From CAYMEV01 sp964431655 [NCBI: uncultured bacterium] (lineage in GTDB: Bacteria; CAYMEV01), in the NCBI GenBank assembly GCA_964431655.1, contig CAYSKJ010000100.1, positions 1 to 11,496 on the forward strand: a DNA stretch of 11,496 nucleotides, given 5' to 3'. Positions 6,013 to 11,496 of the stretch are shown in pieces. Position numbers and translations under genes: made by a program. Positions within the stretch are counted from its first letter, which is position 1. Each line of letters starts with the position of its first letter. The notes beneath the pieces were generated by a model, which did no database searches, was not told the origin of the DNA, and saw only the letters and a program-made list of their open reading frames with translations.

Positions 6013-8406
6013 TTGAAGAGATTGTTTTTCCTTACTGCTGTTTTATGTTTTTTTTCTCTGTTGTCTTACAGCGGTCTTGTACCTTATAATTACTATGATG
6101 ATTTTCTCTATGCTTCACCGGGTACTTACCGCTACGGGCTGCTGGGCTATATAAACCCTGCAAACCTTGCTGTAGCAGAACAGCCTGAGCTCATGTTCTC
6201 CTGGGTGGAAGATGCTGATAAATACGGCCTCTTTACTGCACTCCCGAAAATCGGGTTCGGTGTAATCTATGACCGGGAGGATGGTTATTCCGTAAAAGAC
6301 TTCAGGGTGTCCGCAGGCTTCGGAGACAGGAAGCTCAGCATAGGATTCGGTTATGGCTGGTCTTTGGGTGATACTGAATACTTTGCCAGGGACAGCGTAT
6401 ATACCCTTGGATTACTATTCAGGCCTGTATCCAGCCTTTCCCTGGGAATATCATCCTCCTTCACCGGCAGCGGTGACAGGGAGGCTGTTTTTGACATTGG
6501 ACTGAGGCCATTTAATGATGAAAGGTTTACCCTTTTCGGTGATTTCATGGTTAACAGGATAGATGATATAAGTGATGACCGATGGAGTGCTGGAATTGCC
6601 TATGAACCTGTTAAAGGGATGAAAATTACAGGAAGGTATATGAGTGATGAGCAGTTTACCCTGGGGATGGTCTTAAGTTTCGGGAAAGCCGGTATTGGCG
6701 CTATTGGAAACTTTAATGAGGATTCTGACCATACCCATAATGCTTATTCCCTCAGGCTGGGAGGCAGGGATAAATGCCTGCTGGAGGGTGTGAAACATAG
6801 AGAGAGTTATCTCTCCATGGAACTATTAGGGGAAATCAGCTACAGGAAATTTGCAATCCTTGACGACAGAAGAACCCTGTGGGAAATACTCAGCACTCTG
6901 GAGAAGGCAAAACTGGATGATAATATCGCAGGTATTGCCATAAATATGTCCGGTATGTCAGCAAACAGTGAAATGATATGGGAAATAAGGTATAAGCTTG
7001 AGGAATTCAGAAATTCAGGTAAATATGTTGTAATATACATTGATAATGCGTCTATTTCAACCTATCACCTTGCCTCGGTCGCAGACAGGATAGTTATGGA
7101 TCCCATGGGAAGGATAGTACTGGAAGGGTATTCTGCAGGCAGGACCTTTTACAGGGGTCTGCTGGAAAAGCTTGGCCTGGGTTTTGATGAATGGAGGTTT
7201 TTCAGCTATAAATCAGCTGCTGAAAGCTTTTCCCGCGATTCCATGTCTGAATGCGATAAAGAGCAGAGGCAGAGGATGATAGATCTATTCTATGAAACAG
7301 CCCGTGAAGATATTGCCAAAAGCAGAGGCATCAGCCAGCAGGATTTTGATAATATGGTAGACAATACAAGGATATTTGATTCCAAAAAGGCCATGGAATA
7401 CGGTCTTGCAGATATTGTGGGAAGGTTTGACAGGATTAGGGACATTATAGGCAAAGAGTTTGGAAAAAAGCCTGCTCTGCTGGATGATAAATCCTACTAT
7501 GATAGCCGTGAAATTGATCATGCCTGGGGGGAGAAGCCTGTTTTGGCGGTGGTATATGCCCTGGGCGGAACGGATATGGATTCCGGAATAAAGGCCAGAG
7601 AACTGCAGAAGACCATCAGAAAGCTCAAAGATGACTCAAGGGTCAAAGCCATAGTGATGAGGGTTGACAGCCCTGGGGGAGACGGGCTGGCTTCTGACCT
7701 GGTGGCTGAAGCCACAAAAGAATGCAAGGGGATAAAACCCTTTATCATAAGCCAGGGGCAGGTAGCAGCCTCGGGAGGATACTGGATATCCATGAACGGT
7801 GATGTTATAGTAACAGCACCCTTTACCATAACCGGTTCTATAGGGGTTATAGGCGGATGGCTCTATAATAAAGACTTCAAGGATAAAACCGGGTTTTCCT
7901 ATGACATTGTCAAAAGGGGAAGTTCTTCCGACCTGGGGAAAGGAATAGTGATACCCCTCCTGGAGATTGAGATCCCCGACAGGAACCTTACCGAGGAAGA
8001 GTACAGGCTAATGGAGGAGAATATCCGGGCTTTTTATGACACCTTTGTCAGCCTTGTTTCAGAAGCACGCAAAAGGCCCTATGAAGAGATTGAAAAAATT
8101 GCCCAGGGAAGAATCTGGATAGGAGCTGATGCACTGGAAAAAGGCCTTGTTGATGAGATCGGCGGGCTGGAGAAGGCTATTGACATTGCCCTTGAGAAGG
8201 CAGACCTAACCCGGGAGGATGTAAGGATTGTCGAATATCCAAAAATGGGGCTGGTTAACCTGAGCGACCTGATTAAATTCAAACTGTTCGGGATTAAGCA
8301 AGATTTCAGGGGAAATCCCTTTCTTGAGGACATTCTTTTAAGAATAAAGTACAATGGCATGCCTCTGCCAATTCTTTCTGTTGATTATTATAATTTACAG
8401 ATGTAA
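6013..8406 (+). CDS. sppA: SppA-type signal peptide peptidase with N-terminal outer-membrane-barrel-like domain
   Basis: A serine protease of the SppA (S49) family, 797 aa from the TTG start. SppA enzymes cut remnant signal peptides and other membrane-associated peptides using a Ser-Lys dyad. Residues 1-21 are a Sec signal peptide. Residues about 22-255 are not SppA: they carry NPANLA (48-53) and many short alternating strands (GFGVIYD, SAGFGDRKLSIGFGYGW, LGLLFRPVSSLSLGIS), resembling UPF0164/PorV-like outer-membrane barrels. Residues about 266-490 are the first SppA repeat, with the expected general base K400 in YKSAAESFSRDSMS. Residues about 510-775 are the second repeat, with MRVDSPGGD and the nucleophile S587 in VAASGGYWIS. 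Both catalytic residues are present, so the enzyme looks active, and two repeats make it the long 67K-like form. Normal SppA is about 590-620 aa with an N-terminal membrane anchor; here the extra roughly 230 residues replace it. It is last in the four-gene run and no terminator follows. Confidence 0.92.
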   Translation: MKRLFFLTAVLCFFSLLSYSGLVPYNYYDDFLYASPGTYRYGLLGYINPANLAVAEQPELMFSWVEDADKYGLFTALPKIGFGVIYDREDGYSVKDFRVSAGFGDRKLSIGFGYGWSLGDTEYFARDSVYTLGLLFRPVSSLSLGISSSFTGSGDREAVFDIGLRPFNDERFTLFGDFMVNRIDDISDDRWSAGIAYEPVKGMKITGRYMSDEQFTLGMVLSFGKAGIGAIGNFNEDSDHTHNAYSLRLGGRDKCLLEGVKHRESYLSMELLGEISYRKFAILDDRRTLWEILSTLEKAKLDDNIAGIAINMSGMSANSEMIWEIRYKLEEFRNSGKYVVIYIDNASISTYHLASVADRIVMDPMGRIVLEGYSAGRTFYRGLLEKLGLGFDEWRFFSYKSAAESFSRDSMSECDKEQRQRMIDLFYETAREDIAKSRGISQQDFDNMVDNTRIFDSKKAMEYGLADIVGRFDRIRDIIGKEFGKKPALLDDKSYYDSREIDHAWGEKPVLAVVYALGGTDMDSGIKARELQKTIRKLKDDSRVKAIVMRVDSPGGDGLASDLVAEATKECKGIKPFIISQGQVAASGGYWISMNGDVIVTAPFTITGSIGVIGGWLYNKDFKDKTGFSYDIVKRGSSSDLGKGIVIPLLEIEIPDRNLTEEEYRLMEENIRAFYDTFVSLVSEARKRPYEEIEKIAQGRIWIGADALEKGLVDEIGGLEKAIDIALEKADLTREDVRIVEYPKMGLVNLSDLIKFKLFGIKQDFRGNPFLEDILLRIKYNGMPLPILSVDYYNLQM

Positions 8407-8427
8407 GAGGGGGCTGAATAACTTTTC

Positions 8428-8456
8428 TTTACATTATGGGGGTTTTGGTGTATAAG
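8428..8456 (+). promoter_or_regulatory. Sigma70-type promoter for ftsK-lolA
   Basis: TTTACA (8428-8433, five of six) and TATAAG (8451-8456, five of six) are separated by exactly 17 bases. The site falls in the 85-base gap between sppA and ftsK, with expected initiation near 8463 and a leader of about 29 bases. This is the best promoter match in the window. Because no terminator follows sppA, read-through from the upstream operon is also possible. Confidence 0.65.
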
Positions 8457-8491
8457 AATATGGATTTCTTCAAACAATATTGGTGATTATT

Positions 8492-10972
8492 ATGAAAAAA
8501 ATAAAGCAGCCCCGGTCAGACAGCAGTAAGATGTTATTTGAGCTGATCGGGGTTGTTTTATTTATCACAGGAACCTATCTGTTTCTATGCATAGCCTCTC
8601 ATAATCCCAGGGATAATTCCTTCCTGCAGATTGATTCAGCCCGGGAAGTGACACGGAACATAGTAGGCTACTACGGCAACAGGATAAGCAGTCTTTTATT
8701 CGCCTTTCTGGGACTTGCATCCTACAGCATACCCCTGCTTATACTCTTTTTGAGCTACAGGCTCTTTTTTCTTAAAAAGATTGTCTTCTGGCTCCATAAG
8801 GCTGTCTGCAGTCTGCTGGTGATCCTGACCCTTTCCTCGCTGATACAGACATTAATCATCATTTTTGCCGACAAAGATGGGAAAATCCTTTTTGCTAATG
8901 AAGAAATAAAGGCCGGCGGTGTAATAGGGCAGCAGCTCTCTTCCTTTCTTATACGCTACCTGGGCCTGGCCGGTGCTATTTCCGCCATTGGAATAGTCCT
9001 TGCTGTTTCACTTTTTGTGGTGCTGGGCGGGTTTTCCTTTTCAGGGATTCTTGGTTCCTTTTATTCATTTTTTTCAGCAGTCTTTGCTTTTCTTGGCAGA
9101 GCATCGCTGTACTGCTGGAGGCTGATAAGCTATCCCTTTGCAGCAGCAGGTTCTCTTGCTGTTAAAATATACAGAAGAACTGCAGAAAAGTCAGGAAAAG
9201 ATACAGCAGAGAATGAAAGCTTTATCAATGACGAAGACCTTGAAACCCAGGGTAATATCCATGATTTTTATGACCCTTTCCACCTCGAAAGAGACGGGGG
9301 ATCCAGGAAAAATCAGCCTTTGGACCAGAAATCCCCCAGGTCGAAAAGAAAGAAAGAACTTGAAAAGGACCTGGAGAGCCTCAAGGTCCCTAAGCCCGAT
9401 ATAAATATAATCTTACCGGAAAGAAGAAGGAGTATGTCAGAAAGCAGTTACTCCGGTGATGGTAACTTCAACCTTCCTCCCCTCAGTATCCTTAAGGAAT
9501 ACCCTGTTATTGACAGGGAACAGAACCGTGATGTTTACCGCCGGCAGTCCCGGAACCTTGAGAACAAACTGCTGGAGCATAAAATTTCAGGCAATGTAAT
9601 AGATGTGAAGCCTGGCCCTGTGGTCACCAGATATGATTTCAGGATAGCCCCCTCCATAAGAATAAAGTCCATAAAAAGCCTTGAAGAGGATATATCACTC
9701 GCCCTCGGAGTGAACAGCATAAGAATTATACCCGTTCCTGAAAACAGGTCTTTAGGCTTTGAGATACCCAATGACAGCGATCTCAGGGAGATAATAGGCC
9801 TGAAGGATATAATTAAATCCGAGGAATTTATAAGCAAATTCAGGATACCCTTTGCCCTGGGAAAGGATATTGCAGGGAATCCTGTGGTCACAGACCTGAG
9901 TCATATGCCGCACCTGCTGATAGGCGGTGCGACAGGCTCGGGCAAAAGCGTATGCCTTAACTCCCTGCTTGTTTCCCTCCTGTACCGGTTTACACCAGAA
10001 GAGCTCCAGCTAATCCTTATTGACCCCAAGCAGATTGAATTCGGACTCTATGAGGACCTTCCCCATCTGATAGCTCCCGTGATAACAGATCCCGACAAGG
10101 CGGTAAATGTGCTTAAATGGGGGGTAAATAAGATGGAGGAGTGCTATAAGGATTTAGCGGCCCAAAGGGTAAGGAATATCCAGGAATATAACTTTGAAAT
10201 CAGGAATATGCAGAACCAGGGTATAGCCCCGGAAGAGATACCCCAGCTCATGCCCTACAGGATAATAATTATTGATGAGTTCGGTGACCTTATGATGACA
10301 TCCAAGGGAAACGACCTGGATGAGTGTATACTGAGGCTTGCCCAGAAAGCCAGGGCAGTTGGGATTCACCTTATTATGGCTACCCAGAGGCCTTCCGTAG
10401 ATGTAATTACCGGTCTTATCAAGGCAAATCTCAGAGCCCGTATTGCCTTCAGGGTAACCCAGGGAACGGATTCAAAGACCATTCTGGACAGGGTTGGAGC
10501 TGAAAGGCTTCTGGGTAAAGGGGATATGTTCTACAGGCCCCCGGATATTGATATCCTTAAGAGGGTGCATGGAGCTTATATTGCAACTGATGAGATCAAA
10601 AGGATAGTAGAATTCATTAAAAAGCAGAGAAAGCCTGATTATGACGAGGCAATTCTTTCCGGGGATGTGGAAGGTTCTGATATTGTTGATGAAATAATGT
10701 CTAAAGAGGAAGATCCCCTTTATCCCAGCGCTGTTGAACTGGTGGTGAGAAACAGCATGGCATCCGTATCCATGCTCCAGAGAAGGTTAAAAATCGGGCA
10801 TGCAAGAGCCAGCAGGCTTATTGACATGATGGCATATGACAAGGTGGTCGGTCCCTTTGTCGGCAGTAAGATGAGAGATGTTTTTCTTGACGAGAATTCA
10901 CTGAAGACCTGGCTTTCTTTCGGGCAGAGCAGGGAGAAACTCAGAGACATTGCATCAGGCCTGCAGAAATGA
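8492..10972 (+). CDS. ftsK: DNA translocase FtsK/SpoIIIE
   Basis: A septal DNA pump (826 aa) that moves chromosome ends through the closing division site and supports dimer resolution. Four membrane segments fall at about 15-36, 66-93, 102-126 and 157-180. A charged, poorly conserved linker follows (about 205-330), short for the family. Then comes the alpha/beta motor: GGATGSGKS with Walker A K485-S486, LILIDPKQIEF, DLPHLIAPVITDP, Walker B IIIIDEF (D595, E596), MATQRPSVDVITG and GAERLLGKGDM. The C-terminal winged-helix gamma domain (about 745-808) has SVSMLQRRLKIG and ARASRLIDMM, the DNA-sequence-reading module. Small departures from the usual consensus are MEECY where MERRY is common and DSKTILD where DSRTILD is common. 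The ATG at 8492 is chosen over TTG 8480 and GTG 8483 because it has GGTGA five bases upstream and starts MKKIKQ; the site is weak, so this is not certain. lolA follows after 47 bases. Confidence 0.96.
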   Translation: MKKIKQPRSDSSKMLFELIGVVLFITGTYLFLCIASHNPRDNSFLQIDSAREVTRNIVGYYGNRISSLLFAFLGLASYSIPLLILFLSYRLFFLKKIVFWLHKAVCSLLVILTLSSLIQTLIIIFADKDGKILFANEEIKAGGVIGQQLSSFLIRYLGLAGAISAIGIVLAVSLFVVLGGFSFSGILGSFYSFFSAVFAFLGRASLYCWRLISYPFAAAGSLAVKIYRRTAEKSGKDTAENESFINDEDLETQGNIHDFYDPFHLERDGGSRKNQPLDQKSPRSKRKKELEKDLESLKVPKPDINIILPERRRSMSESSYSGDGNFNLPPLSILKEYPVIDREQNRDVYRRQSRNLENKLLEHKISGNVIDVKPGPVVTRYDFRIAPSIRIKSIKSLEEDISLALGVNSIRIIPVPENRSLGFEIPNDSDLREIIGLKDIIKSEEFISKFRIPFALGKDIAGNPVVTDLSHMPHLLIGGATGSGKSVCLNSLLVSLLYRFTPEELQLILIDPKQIEFGLYEDLPHLIAPVITDPDKAVNVLKWGVNKMEECYKDLAAQRVRNIQEYNFEIRNMQNQGIAPEEIPQLMPYRIIIIDEFGDLMMTSKGNDLDECILRLAQKARAVGIHLIMATQRPSVDVITGLIKANLRARIAFRVTQGTDSKTILDRVGAERLLGKGDMFYRPPDIDILKRVHGAYIATDEIKRIVEFIKKQRKPDYDEAILSGDVEGSDIVDEIMSKEEDPLYPSAVELVVRNSMASVSMLQRRLKIGHARASRLIDMMAYDKVVGPFVGSKMRDVFLDENSLKTWLSFGQSREKLRDIASGLQK

Positions 10973-11019
10973 ACATAACAGCAATATTACTGTAATATAA
11001 GTCAAAAGGCATATATGAT

Positions 11020-11496
11020 ATGGTGAGAAAAATCCTGTTATTTTTTTGGGTATGCATCTTTTGCATCCAGGTATATTCTGGGGAAAGCTTCAGGGTATTC
11101 CTTGAAGAACACAAGGGCATGGTAAAGTATATTGAATCCCTGCAGGCTGAGTTTATACAGACTGAGACATTGGGAGATGCCGGCATGCAGAGAGAAAAGA
11201 AGGGCAGGCTGTGGGCAAGGGCTGACGGCTGTTTCAGAGTGGAGTACAGCCTTCCGGAAAGCATACTCATGATATTTGACCTGAATTATTTTATCCAGCA
11301 TTTTGTGGCGGATGATGACCTGCAGGTCATTTCCGCAGAAGAGATGGATAAAAAGACAAACCCCTTCTATCTATGGTTTAATATTGATACCCTGGAGGAG
11401 TACTATACCGTATCAGATGTTGCAGACAAGGACGGCTGTACCATTGTCAGCATAAGCGACAGCAGTAATAACAGCCTTATAAAGAGCATAGATCTT
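11020..11496 (+). CDS. lolA: LolA-like outer-membrane lipoprotein carrier (3' end cut by window)
   Basis: Only the first 159 codons are present; the frame is open to the window edge, so the gene is partial. Residues 1-21 are a Sec signal peptide (MVRKILLFFWVCIFCIQVYSG). The mature part fits periplasmic LolA: YIESLQAEFIQTE (helix 1 and first strand), KKGRLWARADGCFRVEY (the G.lw...p..fr..y signature), LPESILMIFD, and TNPFYLWFN where LolA has its hydrophobic-cavity helix. LolA carries lipoproteins from LolCDE in the inner membrane to the outer membrane. Sequence match is moderate, but position directly after ftsK, as in E. coli and many other diderms, strengthens the call. ATG 11020 is used; AAAGG at 11005-11009 is a weak ribosome binding site, and GTG 11023 is an alternative. 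Confidence 0.82.
   Translation, partial: MVRKILLFFWVCIFCIQVYSGESFRVFLEEHKGMVKYIESLQAEFIQTETLGDAGMQREKKGRLWARADGCFRVEYSLPESILMIFDLNYFIQHFVADDDLQVISAEEMDKKTNPFYLWFNIDTLEEYYTVSDVADKDGCTIVSISDSSNNSLIKSIDL

Noticed and set aside
8389-8394. Perfect TATAAT near the end of sppA
   Set aside because: The sequence 17 bases upstream (TGCCAA) does not resemble a -35 element; the promoter at 8428-8456 is a better fit.
10984-10998. Inverted repeat ATATTA-CTG-TAATAT between ftsK and lolA
   Set aside because: It is short and entirely AT in the stem with no T run, so it is neither a convincing terminator nor a recognised operator.

Overview
The window reads as chromosomal DNA from a diderm (Gram-negative-type) bacterium. 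The evidence is a LolA-type lipoprotein carrier next to ftsK, an SppA-type protease carrying an outer-membrane-barrel-like N-terminus, and a large secreted multidomain surface-type protein. Codon use favours ATA (Ile) and AGG (Arg), Shine-Dalgarno sequences are often near-perfect AGGAGGT, and TTG starts are used. Base composition looks moderate, roughly mid-40s % GC by eye. The domain mix (choice-of-anchor J, InlB-type repeats, FG-GAP propeller, B12-binding radical SAM with DUF4070) is common in anaerobic, often uncultured lineages. I cannot name the phylum from the sequence alone.

Layout: every gene is on the + strand. (1) Positions 31-2937 encode a 968-residue secreted protein with two choice-of-anchor J domains, an Ig-like spacer, two InlB-B-like repeats and a C-terminal FG-GAP/VCBS-like propeller. 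A textbook intrinsic terminator closes it (2955-2988). (2) A candidate promoter at 3001-3028 opens a compact four-gene run: a B12-binding radical SAM/DUF4070 protein, a SHOCT+DUF4870 membrane protein, a class I SAM methyltransferase, and a long SppA protease. Gaps are 19, 26 and 31 bases. (3) A well-matched sigma70-type promoter (TTTACA-17-TATAAG, 8428-8456) precedes ftsK, followed after 47 bases by a lolA-like gene cut by the window edge. An ftsK-lolA neighbourhood is known from other diderm bacteria.

How the genes may work together: the right half is an envelope and division block (SppA proteolysis of membrane or signal peptides, FtsK DNA translocation at the septum, LolA lipoprotein transport). 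The radical SAM protein and the methyltransferase, separated by a small membrane protein, suggest a SAM-dependent modification with unknown substrate, co-transcribed with the protease. That link is inference from gene order only.

No tRNA, rRNA, CRISPR array, insertion sequence or phage gene was recognised. The only gene-free stretches are short: 182 bases at 2938-3119 (terminator plus promoter) and 85 bases at 8407-8491 (promoter). The most unusual item is the SppA homologue fused to a barrel-like N-terminal domain.
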